A stretch of DNA of 64,000 bases from Limnanthes douglasii subsp. nivea (taxonomy: Eukaryota > Streptophyta > Magnoliopsida > Brassicales > Limnanthaceae), in NCBI GenBank assembly GCA_036936605.1, contig JAUPFV010000004.1:288342009-288406008 (forward strand), in the 5' to 3' direction. Positions 45,736 through 56,592 of the stretch are shown here, in pieces. The position numbers and the translations under genes were made by a program. Under the pieces are notes generated by a model, which did not search any database, was not told the origin of the DNA, and worked only from the letters and a program-made list of their open reading frames with translations. Every line of letters starts with the position of its first letter. Position 1 is the first letter of the stretch.

Positions 45736-47238
45736 TCAGCTTTTCGTCGGAGTTTGTATGGGGAAAGGCTTCCTGAACGGTACTGTAGATTTAGCTTTGT
45801 CTAATATTGCAGCAACATTTTCTGTCAACTTCGCGAAATAGTCGGGTCGAACCCACTTATTTGACATGGGTCTTGTTCCCTGATTGTAATTTTGCTGACT
45901 GCCGTAGTATTGCGGGTTGGATTTCTGCCTCGGCGGATATTGACCCGTATTTTTAGTCTGAACATTAGAACGGAGGACCTGATTACTCGACTCGGATCTT
46001 TGGAATTGATTATGATCCAACTGATCCCCAGACCCTTTCTCCGAAGCCTGTGTCTCTTCCACCAGGATCCTCTTCTCAACCTGATCTAAAAGTGCTCCAA
46101 AAGTCATTGCATGGCTCTCCGCTACTGTGTCCTTCAACAATCCGTTGAGCAAGCCCATCCGAAAAGCTGCAAGCGCCACTGAATCCTTACAGTATTCCAT
46201 GTCTGTTTTTGTCTTAACGAAACGATTAATGTAATTTTTCAGGCTCTCTCCCACCTTCTGTCGACAATAGATGATTGTATCTCTGTTAGCTCTGAACTTC
46301 TTGCTTCCCACAAAGTGTTGCCTGAAGATGTTCCAAAACATATCAAAATTCTTTATCGAGCCCTGAGGAAGCCTGTTGTACCACTTAGAAGCTACTCCCT
46401 TGAAAGTCTGAGAGAACGCTCTGCATAGCAGCTTATCGTCGTCGTCAAAATTGATCATAAAATTCTTGAACTGCTCGATGTGATTATCCGGATCTTGTGT
46501 CCCATCGAATTTTTCTAGCTTTGAAATATCAAAATGCTTCGGGAGATTTTCCACTAAAATGTCCGGGGACAGGGGGGAGGCTCTCCAATTGTGACCCGCA
46601 CGATAAACACCGGATCTTAAGTTGTCATTGTTTGGAAAGTACAAACCCTCCTCGGATGGTAAAGTATACTGGTGCTGCCATTCCAAAGTTCGAGGGCCCA
46701 AATTCTCTTTCCTCTCAGGGTACTTCGCCTGTCCATAAGTTCGAGCATGGTGACCCTTCTCCCTCGGAGATTTCCTCTCAGAGCTTCTTCCTCTTCGGAA
46801 ATCAGTGTGTCTACGATCACACTTTTTATTTCTGTGGTATTTTCGCGGGGATGCATCCGAGGAGCTGTATGGAGAGTAATCACTCGAGTAAGTTGAATCC
46901 ACATGTCGCCTCTCTCTTCTCCTCGGCGATTGCCGCTCGCGTCCCCGGTATCTGTCGTCTTTTTTCTTGGGACGAAATTCAGTTTCGCGATCCTCCTTCT
47001 CACTAACCGGCTCCCTCCTTATCTCGGATCGAAGATTCTCCTGTACGACGTCCTTTTCTGCTTTCAATCTTTCGATTTCTAGCAGCAATTCATTCCTTTG
47101 GGCCAACAGATCTGGGTCGTCGAAGTCGTTCCCGACTCGCTGGCCCCCTAGTCCTTTGTACTCCATATCGTTCCGGTAGTCATCCCCTACCAGGTTCTCC
47201 TCGCAATTATTAACCAAATCGTCCCCTTGGTTTTCCAT
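45736..47238 (-). pseudogene. gag of the Tat element
   Basis: First in-frame ATG at 47238 (MENQGDDLVNNCEENL). A 150-residue Arg/Ser-rich, RDRYRGRERQSPRRRERRH-type stretch precedes the retrotransposon gag domain: FDGTQDPDNHIEQFKNFMIN, LCRAFSQTFKGVASKWYNRL, FMDFWNIF-like FDMFWNIFRQHFVGSKKFRA and YINRFVKTKTDM. It ends at a TGA (45736-45738) and homology continues in frame beyond. The 500-aa frame is otherwise whole. The TGA could be a lesion, or in principle a site of regulated readthrough. Confidence 0.9.
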
Positions 47239-47298
47239 AGTTCTCCTCGGAATAGGAATTATTTCCAGGAAGCGATTGCCGTCAGAGCGATCTTCGCT

Positions 47299-47316
47299 TC
47301 CCACAGACGGCGCCAC
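47299..47316 (-). promoter_or_regulatory. Primer-binding site of the Tat element
   Basis: On the element strand TGGCGCCGTCTGTGGGAA follows the 5' LTR after one base. TGGCGCC... is a usual plant gypsy primer-binding start. I do not assign the tRNA. Confidence 0.75.
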
Positions 47317-47728
47317 TGAAGAGTTTCAAGATAGTCCAGGGTGATTATGCGATACGAGGATTTCTTAGTGTCAATATTAGTGAATCTGTTCTATTTAGGT
47401 GTTAGTTTTAGAGAGAGAAAGTGAGAGCTCTAGGGTTAAGTAGAGAGAGAAAGTATCATAATATTCATCTCGAGATTTGTGAAGCGTGTGTGGTCCTTTT
47501 ATAGTACAATTGCGGACCCCACACGCTTTAACTTCTGAGAATTACATCTTTTAGTCCCTACATTCTATTTTCTTCCTATTCTGGCGGTTTCTTTATATAG
47601 CTTATACAATTTAGTCCTTACACAGTTTTCTCTGTGCGTTTTCCTCCTATCATACTTTTTCTTTGCTATTTTTGCCTGTCATGTTTCTTCTTGACACTTT
47701 TCTCCTTGTCTTTTATTCTTCGTTATCA
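47317..47728 (-). repeat. 5' LTR of the Tat element
   Basis: TGAAGAG...CGTTATCA, 412 bp. A TATA box (CTATATAAAG on the minus strand) lies at 47591-47600, the probable promoter of the genomic RNA. Confidence 0.95.
47591..47600 (-). promoter_or_regulatory. TATA box in the 5' LTR
   Basis: The minus strand reads CTATATAAAG within the LTR. It is conserved at 36751-36760 in the other LTR. Confidence 0.55.
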
Positions 47729-47733
47729 TATAT
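47729..47733. repeat. Target-site duplication, Tat element (right)
   Basis: TATAT directly right of the LTR, matching 36471-36475. Confidence 0.85.
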
Positions 47734-49059
47734 CACTTGATATGGTTACATTTTTAAGGTATGCAGATTTTGGTGTTCTTTCTGTTCATTTTCTCATATT
47801 TGTAAAAAAAAAACGAATGGAACTCACAAACGTTATTCAACGAGTGCGCCGCTATTCAGCAAATGTGCACGTAGTAAACCCTCGGTCTGACGCAATAGTC
47901 TGTAAATCGGTCTGACGGAATAATCTGTAAATCGGACAAAATAAACCAAAATGACAGATTCAAACAAAAAAACGTTTGTGGAAAAATCGAATGCATGATA
48001 TGACCTATTCTGTGTCCTTTTATAAAGACTACTTTCATGAAAATTTAACAAGTATTTGGTTAGCCGATAGTGTCTCATCAAGTAGAGTTTAAATCTAAAC
48101 TATGAATGGCCATTAGTCCTTGGCTATGGGGCATCTAAGAACTTAGTCCTCCAACTTCAGTATGTTGTGGGAGTAATCTCCTGTCAAACTAGCCATGCTA
48201 TTCGGGACACTTTATTTCTAATGATTTTTATAGTTCGGAGAGATCATCAGTGTTATGTTAAGGAGCTGAAAACCACTAATATGATGTTATTAATTTAAAA
48301 CCTAATGTCAAGCTTCTGCACACTGCGGAAAAGCCGGTAAAAAAACTGGATCAATCCATGAACTATTTGTAACAACATAGCCTTTCACGTTCACGGCTAG
48401 AACAATACATATTCTGATCAATACATCTATTAGTCTACCTCCAATTTTTTATTAGTCTTATAAATCACCAAAACAATGAACAAATACTCGTACTTATATA
48501 CCCCAGTACCTTAATTTACTCACCGGAGAAAGGTGTTGTTGTCTCAGTCAAGGCAGATGTAAATTGCGCATCAGCTGGAGTTTTGAAAGAACAAATGTTT
48601 TTGTTTGTGAATGGGCAGATTGAGTAGTTCAACTGGAATAAACTATACACATGAACTACGATGTAACAATTCAACATCGTTTTAGAAACAAATTATGACC
48701 TCTACTAGTTCACAAGACACTTAAATGACCCTTTGTATAATTAGAACTAAGCGAAATGCAAAATCTGTAGCCAAAAGTAAAGTTTCTGGCTATGGGATTC
48801 TTCCAAAGTCATGCATATAAAGGTTCGTAATCTGAGGAATCGCAAGCAGAAAGTTTGAACACTGCTATATTTATATAACCATCTTTAATATGTCTGGACC
48901 GACCAGTAAAACAAACCAAGCATAGAAATAGAACATATAATTACTTAAAACAGCAAAATATCATTCGGACAAGCAAACTATACAACAGCACTGCATGCTT
49001 CGGAAAAATATAATTAACGGCCAGTTTCTTTGGTCCTTTGTCTGCTTGAAACATGATTT
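47734..49059. other. Intergenic stretch and F-box 3' flank
   Basis: No gene. The words TCTGTAAATCGG repeat at about 47,898 and 47,925. From about 48,250 to 48,750 the sequence matches, inverted, the 22.6-23.2 kb flank of F-box copy 2. Confidence 0.55.
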
Positions 49060-50142
49060 TTAATTGGGTGAAACCAAAGTCTCTAGATAGACTATCACAT
49101 CTAAAAAATGTGCATTATTCGAGTGGTAAACCTTATAAGTCATAGCTTCGAGATCATAGATGCATATACTACTCTCAATAACACCTAACACAAGTTTGTG
49201 TTTTTTCGTAAAATATAGTTGATAACTAGACGCGGGCTGTACGAGAACACGGTATAACTTTTCCCAATAACCCTGAACAGCATCCGTGTTCTTCTTCCAA
49301 ACTTCGAAATACGAACCATCAGCATTACTAAATCGCGTGAATAAGATAAGGGAATTTTCAAAGGCATACAACCCGGTTTGGTGACTTTCAGCTTGCCAAT
49401 CCATAGGGAATTGTACAACCTCCATGAATTTCTCCTCTTTCATATTAAACGACAAAACTACCTTCGGCTTTTGTTTACTATCATCTTCGGAGATCCAATG
49501 CAAATTTCCATTCAAAAGAATACTACGGCCGGTAAAGTAATAACCAAGTTTGTGAAATGTAATGAATTTCCATTCGTTAGACTTAAGGGCCAAGACTTGA
49601 ACTACACAATACTCTGAAGCATAACTAGCAACAGACGATTTCGACCAACACCCTACTACTAATTTGTAATCGTCAATTGACGAGTCATATCCAAATCCAT
49701 AAAAGTGGTAATAGCCGGCCGAATCAAATATGCCATCAGGGTCATATATGTTAGATGGGATGGGCGGTGGTAATAGCCTAAACTCCCGAGTAAATGGATT
49801 CCATAACGTAGAAAAATAAGAGTTAAGGAGTAAACATACCAAACCATCACAGGAGCCTACAAATATAAACCAGGTCGAGGTTTGAACCACAACTGGATAG
49901 TTAAGCTCCACGATTAAGTTATCGAAATCTTCAAAATTTATGATTGTGGCACGAGGTTCGGTAGTCAAAAGAATCTTACTACTCATTTGGTCTAGTCGAG
50001 AAGCGTGAGCTTTGATAAATTGGGGATCGGAGATGAGTGAACACCATGGTTTGGATACGCATTTGAAGCGCATCAAAGACTTCGCAGGCAGCCATGAGAG
50101 TATATCAAATATATTTTCATCAGCTAGCTCCGGCATCTCCAT
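49060..50142 (-). CDS. F-box protein with F-box-associated domain (intact)
   Basis: ATG at 50140-50142, TAA at 49060-49062, 360 aa, one exon. It starts MEMPELADENIFDILSWLPA and KSLMRFKCVSKPWCSLISDP (F-box, residues about 1-45, binds the SKP1-like adaptor). The F-box-associated interaction domain follows: FVGSCDGLVCLLLNSYFSTL, WNPFTREFRLLPPP, FYGFGYDSSIDDYKLVVG, VLALKSNEWKFITFHKLG and ILLNGNLHWISED. It ends VYLETLVSPN. Such proteins choose targets for SCF ubiquitin ligases; the target here is unknown. It is the only unbroken member of a local family (4.1, 21.4 and 54.7 kb are broken). The N-terminal half lies in a tandemly duplicated segment. Confidence 0.9.
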   Translation of the reverse strand: MEMPELADENIFDILSWLPAKSLMRFKCVSKPWCSLISDPQFIKAHASRLDQMSSKILLTTEPRATIINFEDFDNLIVELNYPVVVQTSTWFIFVGSCDGLVCLLLNSYFSTLWNPFTREFRLLPPPIPSNIYDPDGIFDSAGYYHFYGFGYDSSIDDYKLVVGCWSKSSVASYASEYCVVQVLALKSNEWKFITFHKLGYYFTGRSILLNGNLHWISEDDSKQKPKVVLSFNMKEEKFMEVVQFPMDWQAESHQTGLYAFENSLILFTRFSNADGSYFEVWKKNTDAVQGYWEKLYRVLVQPASSYQLYFTKKHKLVLGVIESSICIYDLEAMTYKVYHSNNAHFLDVIVYLETLVSPN

Positions 50143-51552
50143 TGTAGATAGAAAACAATCGATCAATCAGTGGAAACTAAGAATACCTGGTTGCAAATGC
50201 AAGACAACGACAATATTGATACAGAGCGAAGGGGAGATGCATTCGGAAGGTATTTTTTCGATCTATCTATCTATTTGGCAAATCAAATTCTAGACCAAAC
50301 TTTTCTGATTATTTCTTAAATGATAATTCGTAAGGTATTTTAGTTTTTTAATAACATAAAATTTATCTTTGAATAAAAAAGGGAGAATGACATCCAAAAT
50401 ACTTATGGATGAAAAATATTAGTATTTTGTATAAAATAGGGATTAACGCTCACTTACTATCTATTTCAATAACATAAATATTTAATTTTTTTTAATATTA
50501 TAACTACCCTCAACCTTGTTTATAAGCTTTATTTTGAGAAAAATGAGATATTTTCACCCAATCAGCAAATTTGAATTTTGAATTTATGACCAGCCGTCAC
50601 TCTCTTTCTTAACCTACCAAAATACCTGTTTTCTAAGGGGGTTTGTTTTTTTTAAAAAATTTGTTACCGTAATCAGTTTCTTGCAGGCAACCACCGTTAA
50701 CCACTGACGATCCTACCAAAACACCGTCCAATATTTTAAACCACTGTTCACTATCAACCACCTGTTGTCCACCACCAACCACCGTTTATCAACACCCCTG
50801 AGATTTCTAAACCGACTTTAAGCCACCTTCCACCACCCGTCGACGAAACCAATTTCCCGTCGAGAATTTAACCCTATTTCACATCGAACACCTACTTTAT
50901 TCCTCAACGTCAACCACCCGAAGTCACTTTCAAGGCTTGTTACCTACTGCACGCCGGTAGTTGTTCTGTAACTTTTATGTAAGCATTTACAGTTTCTGAA
51001 GATTTAGCGAACATGATGCGATTGCTGTTTCATAAAGGATGCGATTTTAGGGTTATCTTTATACATAGTTAGATACTATAGACATTTGTTAGTCATTGCG
51101 AGTTTACTACTGTCGCTGCGTTTTTTGGGTTGAATACTTACACTGCTAGATACATGCACCATTAGCTATAGTTGTTGCGAGTTTACTTGGTGCTGATATT
51201 TGTCTTTGTGTTTTGTGGTTGAATAAAGTCATTGCTAGATATCATTATAGTTATTGCGAATTTACTTGGTTAGTGTGTGTTGATATTGTCAGCTAGATTT
51301 ATGTTTCTGTTGTCATTTAGATTGGTAGCTAATTGATTGCGATTTGTAGCGTCAACAAGTGCATACATTGTTAGAGATGAACATTCCTTATGAAACTAAG
51401 AAACAATAGTTTCCTTATATTGCGATTGTATATGTAAAAAATTGCTAGATTGGTAAAATAACGAGATAGATATATTTGTTCAATAACACATTTATGCTTT
51501 CTACATTGCCTCACAACAAACTAACCTAATCTTTTACAATGCGGGATAGTAT
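50143..51552 (+). other. Leader region between the F-box gene and MULE transposase A
   Basis: No coding region. 50.69-50.95 kb is rich in ACCACC/AACCACC words. From about 51.09 kb the words ATTGCGA and TGCTAGATA begin. It contains no recognisable terminal inverted repeat. The promoter of the transposase gene should lie here, but no box stands out. Unit B has the same at about 55.18-56.59 kb. Confidence 0.5.
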
Positions 51553-53909
51553 ATGTCGAAGCCCAAAGTTTGCATTTTTGAATTTGGTCACGAAATAGCT
51601 ATTGTTCCGTTGTCCGAATTTGAAATTTTTTAAACCCTTCAAAATTATATTGAAAGCACCAGGCATGATCTTGTTAGATGTTACTAGACCATTAGCTATT
51701 CGTGTGGTGCTCACAAGAATTGTTTGTTTAATAACGAGTCAAATTATATTAGTTTGGAAGTATATCTTGATGTCGAGCGTCTCAAGAGTGTTAATTTTTT
51801 TATCAAAGAACAAATGGTCGATAAAGGGTCTTCAATTAAACGTAAAAATCTTGTTCAACTTTTCGAAGAAGCCTCCCATAACCAACGAACTAGTGGTGAA
51901 AGTAGTAATTGTTTAGCTAATTCAACCCCGAAGAGAAGGCATCTTGCTACAACTGGATGGGCCGAAGCTATTGTCGGTGTTGGTCAGTCATTTGCTGAGA
52001 GTGCTGCATGTATAAGGTTATCCTTGTCTCGATATGTATTAGAGAACATTTTTTCGTTTAAGTAAATGCATAATACAATTAGGAAGATCAGAGTTTATTG
52101 TGTGAAAAAAGATTCAGACGGTTGCAAATGGAGGCTATATGCATCAGTTGATTCTAGAACGGGTTTAATGACCATAAAGTGGTTTGTTAATACCCATACT
52201 TGCAGTCCTGTATTCACAAAAAAATAGCAGGAATTTGTCATCTGATTTGATTCTCGATGAGATTTATGATTCTCTTAGGAGTTGTCAGAGTGTGACAGCT
52301 AAAACTATACAGTCCTCTATCAGGAAAAACTTCGGCTTAGAAATTTCTTATCGTCTATCGTGGAATGCTTTAGAAAATGCAAGGTGCGTAGTATTTGGAG
52401 ATAGCAATACTTCTTTCGAAATGCTAAAAGGATACTTCAAACGACTAAAGAGTCGTTATATTACAACGGACTGTCATTTGGATTTAGCGCCCGACAACGT
52501 TTTCTGATGTTGTTTTATATCGTTCGCCGCATGCCTTCATGGTTTTCATTCATACCGACCTTTATTGTACGTTGACGAAATCCATCTAACCGGGAAGCAT
52601 GGTGGGTTGTTGCTCTCAGTAGTGGAAAATGATGGCAACAACGGTTAGTCCCATTGTTATTTTTCATGTTGCTAGATATGAGGTTTCTGGATTTTCTCAT
52701 ATATCACCAACAAAGATTGCTATATTGGCGTTATTACAATGCGATTGCTGGTAATATCTATTTTTTTGTACATATTCTAGCCATGCTAGATTGCTAGATT
52801 GAGTTTGTTGGATAGGTTGTATCCAGTGGATGACAACTTGCGATTTATGGTCATTCAATCTACCAATTTTGGAATGTCATATGTCTGCAACTTTTATGTT
52901 CATACCCTGTCAACAAATCTAGACTTATGTATTACTGTAGGTCTATCTCCCGTTTCTTTCGAAATTGTTGGTAGTGAAGACTCTGACAATTGGTTTTAGT
53001 TTTTACAAAGTCTAAAACCGCATTTTCTAGGGCGCCATATAACATTTATTTTAGACCGTCATGCTGGTATTATGAACGCTGTAACCTCTCTCTATCCGAA
53101 TGACTACCACGCTTATTGTATCTTCCATATACTTCAGAATTTCAATAAATCTCTTGAACCCACAAACAGAGTGTATAGAAACAATATGCTAGTGATGTTT
53201 AAGACCTGTGCTTCTGCCCCAACGATGGACTTTTTTAACAAACGACTATCACAGTTTCAACGCCAAGGGGGTGATCGTATCGCCAAATTTCTAAAAACTT
53301 TGCCACCAGAAAAGTATGCTCAGGCATACCTCAAAGGCAAACGGTATGGGGCAATGGCATCAACAGCTGTCGAATCGTTCAACGCGCAGATAAAACAATT
53401 GTGCAATCTGCCTATAGTGGAATTGGTCGACAGGATTAGAGTTCTACTTATGACTCAGATGTCTAGACGTTTATCAGAAGAGTCTAAGTTGGAACACCAA
53501 CTTATGCCCCGAGTTTGACAAAGTGTTTAAAGAGAATGTACAATGTGGTCGAACATGGGTAGTACGCAAGTCTTCTGCAGCTTTTTTTGAGGTTTTATCA
53601 GATCCAGTATTGGTGGTAAACATATTTGATTTAAAATTTACATGTGGTTCTTGGCAGCAAGAATGTTCTCCATGCCCACACGCATTGGCTGCAATAGCAT
53701 CTTTAAGCGAATATCCGATGACTTTAATAAAGCCTTTTTTCACTGCTGCAAATTCCAGGTCCAGATTTTTATTTAACATACCAGATATAACAAATTTTGG
53801 TGAAGCTTTTAGCACTAACGATGATGGAGAGCTAGTGGTTAATATACCGAACGTTAAAAGACGAGCGGGACGTCCGAGAAAAAACATATTCCCTCAAGAG
53901 GAGAAGTAA
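51553..53909 (+). pseudogene. MULE (MuDR-type) transposase pseudogene, copy A
   Basis: ATG at 51553 opens SKPKVCIFEFGHEIAIVPLS. The DNA-binding region follows (RVYCVKKDSDGCKWRLYASV, WFVNTHTC) and then TAKTIQSSIRKNFGLEISYR. The DDE core has LLYVDEIHLTGKHGG (first Asp), FILDRHAGIMNAV (second), YCIFHILQNF and STAVESFNAQIK (Glu). A SWIM finger (FTCGSWQQECSPCPHALAAI) and an AT-hook-like RRAGRPRKN end complete it. A 297-bp intron is predicted at 52644-52940. Stops or frameshifts lie near 51629, 52066, 52220, 52505, 52997 (TAG in NWF*FLQ) and 53515, so it is not functional. Confidence 0.9.
52644..52940 (+). other. Predicted intron of MULE transposase A
   Basis: Donor AACG|GTTAGT and acceptor TACTGTAG|GTCTATC. 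Joining the flanks gives ENDGNN-G-LSPVSFEIVG, which matches the continuous DGN..PVAF block of MULE transposases. The intron contains three to four TGCTAGAT words. The same intron is at 57685-57981 in copy B. Confidence 0.78.
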
Positions 53910-54064
53910 CCACCAGCTAGTCGCGGTGTGGCCGCTGTTTCAAATCAGGACACAACAGGAGGTCTTGCAATGGTCCGTTTTGAATATAACAAACTTATGC
54001 TCTTAAGTTCCCTTTTTTTAGATATGCTTGGATAAGTGCTTCTTATCTTGTGATTTATATGTTT

Positions 54065-54600
54065 TAAGATTGTTAACATTGCTAGATACAACGTTTTCTT
54101 GACTCGTTAATTATATTATTTACTCTCACTTGACATTGCTAGATAGGCTATGATGCCATTGCTAGATACATGTTATATCATTGCTAGATTCACTGAAATT
54201 ACATTGCTAATGTCACATTGCTAGATACATTGTAATATCCCTGCGACTGTAAGTCTAAAATGACATTGCTATATACGTTGATATGAATTTTCTAAATACT
54301 CCAATGTTTAACTTTACAAACCACAAACATGAAATATCTCGGAATCCTATTCTCACATTGCTAGATATAGGAAAATATCACTGCGACTTAAAGTCTAATA
54401 TCACATTGCTAGATACGCCTTATTTGGATTTGATAGATTCCTCTGCCAGATTAAAGAATAGTCACATTACTAGATACGCCTTATTTGGATTTGATAGATT
54501 CCTCTATCAGATTAAAGAATAGTCACATTACTAGATACGCCCTACACAACATTTCTATGTACATTTACACATGTAGCTAAATTAATTGACGTTCCTAGAT
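54065..54600 (+). repeat. Cluster of CATTGCTAGATAC words, unit A tail
   Basis: At least seven exact TTGCTAGAT and several one-base variants (CATTACTAGATAC, CATTGCTATATAC), all on the plus strand, irregularly spaced by 20-80 bp. A 63-bp block with CGCCTTATTTGGATTTGATA is itself duplicated (about 54417-54540). Confidence 0.88.
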
Positions 54601-54656
54601 TTATTAATATGACACTGTTAAAAACCCTATTATGACATTGTTGAAGGGCCATGAAT

Positions 54657-55183
54657 GACTTGAACTACACAATACTCTGAAGCATAATTAGCAACAGACG
54701 ATTTCGACCAACACCCTACTACTAATTTGTAATCGTCAATTGACGAGTCATATCCAAATCGATAAAAGTGGTAATAGCCGGCCGAGTCAAATATGCAATC
54801 AGGGTCATATATGTTAGATGGGATGGGCGGTGGTAATAGCCTAAACTCCCTAGTAAATGGATTCCATAGCGTAGAAAAATAAGAGTTAAGGAGTAAACAT
54901 ACCAAACCATCACAGGAGCCTACAAATATAAACCAGGTCGAGGTTTGAACCACAACTGGATAGTTAAGCTCCGCGATTAAGTTATCGAAATCTTCAAAAC
55001 TTATGATTGTGGCACGAGGTTCGGTAGTCAAAAGAATTTTACTACTCATTTGGTCTAGTCGAGAAGCGTGAGCTTTGATGAACATCATGGTTTGGATACG
55101 CATTTGAAGCGCATCAGAGACTTCGCAGGCAGCCATGAGAGTATATTAAATATATTTTTATCAGCTAGCTCCGGCATCTCCAT
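54657..55183 (-). pseudogene. Truncated F-box pseudogene in unit B
   Basis: The N-terminal half of the 49-50 kb gene, starting at ATG 55183 (MEMPELADKNIFNILSWLPA). The conserved Trp codon in KPWCS is a TGA here, and about 21 bp after it are missing. The C-terminal half is absent because the duplication breakpoint (54657) cuts through the gene. Confidence 0.92.
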
Positions 55184-56592
55184 TGTAGATAGAAAACAAT
55201 CGATAAATTAGTGGAAACTAAGAAGACCTGGTTGCAAATGCTAGACAACGACAATATTAATACAGAGCGAAGGGGAGATGCATTCGTAAGGCATTCTTTC
55301 GATCTATCAATCTATTTGGCAAATCAAATTCTAGACCAAACTTTTCTGATTCTTTCTTAAATGATAATTCGTAAGGTATTTTAGTTTTTTAATAACATAA
55401 AATTTATCTTTGAATAAAAAAGGGAGAATGACATCCAAAATACTTATTGATGATAAATATTAGTAGTTTGTATAAAATAGGGATTAACGCTCACTTAATA
55501 TCTATTTCAATAACATAAATATTTAATTTTTTTAATACTATAACTACCCTCAACCTCGTTTATAAGCTTTATTTTGAGAAAAATGAGGTATTTTCACCCA
55601 ATCAGCAAATTTGAATTTTGAATTTATGACCAGCCGTCACTCTCTTTCTTAACCTACCAAAATACCTATTTTCCAAGGGGGTTTGTTCTTTTTAAAAAAT
55701 TTGTTACCGTAATCAGTTTCTTGCCGGCAACCACCGTTAACCACTGACGATCCTACCAAAACACCGTCCAATATTTTAAACCACTGTTCACTATCAACCA
55801 CCTGTTGTCCACCACCAACCACCGTTTATCAACACCCCTGAGATTTCTAAACCGACTTTAAGCCACCTTCCACCACCCGTCGACGAAACCAATTTCCCGT
55901 CGAGAATTTAACCCTATTTCACATCGAACACCTACTTTATTCCTCAACGTCAACCACCAGAAGTCACTTTCAAGGCTTGTTACCTACTGCACGCCGGTAG
56001 TTGTTCTGTAACTTTTATGTAAGCATTTACAGTTTCTGAAGATTTAGCGAACATGATGCGATTGCTGTTTCATAAAGGATGCGATTTTAGGGTTATCTTT
56101 ATACATAGTTAGATACTATAGACATTTGTTAGTCATTGCGAGTTTACTACTTTCGCTGCGTTTTTTGGGTTGAATACATACACTGCTAGATACATGCACC
56201 ATTAGCTATAGTTGTTGCGAGTTTACTTGGTGCTGATATTTGTCTTTGTGTTTAGTGGTTGAATAAAGTCATTGCTAGATATCATTATAGTTATTGCGAA
56301 TTTACTTGGTTAGTGTGTGTTGATATTGTTAGCTAGCTTTATGTTTCTGTTGTCATTTAGATTGGTAGCTAATTCATTGCGATTTGTAGCGTCAACAAGT
56401 GCATACATTGCTAGAGATGAACATTCCTTATGAAACTAAGAAACAATAGTTTCCTTATATTGCGATTGTATATGTAAAAAATTGCTAGATTGGTAAAATA
56501 ACGAGATAGATATATTTGTTCTGTAACACATTCATGCTTTCTACCTTGCCTCACAACAAACTAACCTAATCTTTTACAATGCGGGATAGTAT
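55184..56592 (+). other. Leader region of unit B
   Basis: Same as 50143-51552 with scattered substitutions. No gene. Confidence 0.6.

Larger units (their letters stand above)
36476..47728 (-). mobile_element. Full-length Tat-lineage (Retand-like) Ty3/gypsy element with an antisense gene
   Basis: An 11,253-bp element with LTRs of 413 and 412 bp (TGAAGAG...TTATCA) flanked by TATAT (36471-36475, 47729-47733). On the minus strand: PBS, gag, protease, RT, gypsy RNase H, archaeal-type RNase H, integrase, then a tandem-repeat region. On the plus strand between the repeats and the 3' LTR lies a spliced antisense gene. RNase H before integrase defines Ty3/gypsy. A second RNase H plus an antisense 3' ORF is characteristic of the Tat lineage (Retand, RIRE2, Ogre group). 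The LTRs differ by 9 substitutions and one indel, so insertion is recent. Three lesions interrupt gag-pro-pol. Confidence 0.95.
49594..54656. repeat. Tandem segmental duplication, unit A
   Basis: This unit recurs at 54657-59698 with very high identity (I see only scattered differences). It contains the N-terminal part of the F-box gene, about 1.4 kb of leader, a MULE transposase pseudogene and a CATTGCTAGATAC-rich tail. The offset is 5063 bp at the left end and about 5041 bp further right because unit B lacks about 21 bp of F-box sequence. Confidence 0.95.

Noticed and set aside
46497..47006. Plus-strand frame of 169 codons opposite gag
   Set aside because: Shadow of the Arg/Ser-rich gag region; no promoter or conserved domain.
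54065..54600. CRISPR-like array of regularly recurring words
   Set aside because: Plant nuclear DNA, a 13-bp word with irregular spacing and variants, no long identical repeats or uniform spacers.
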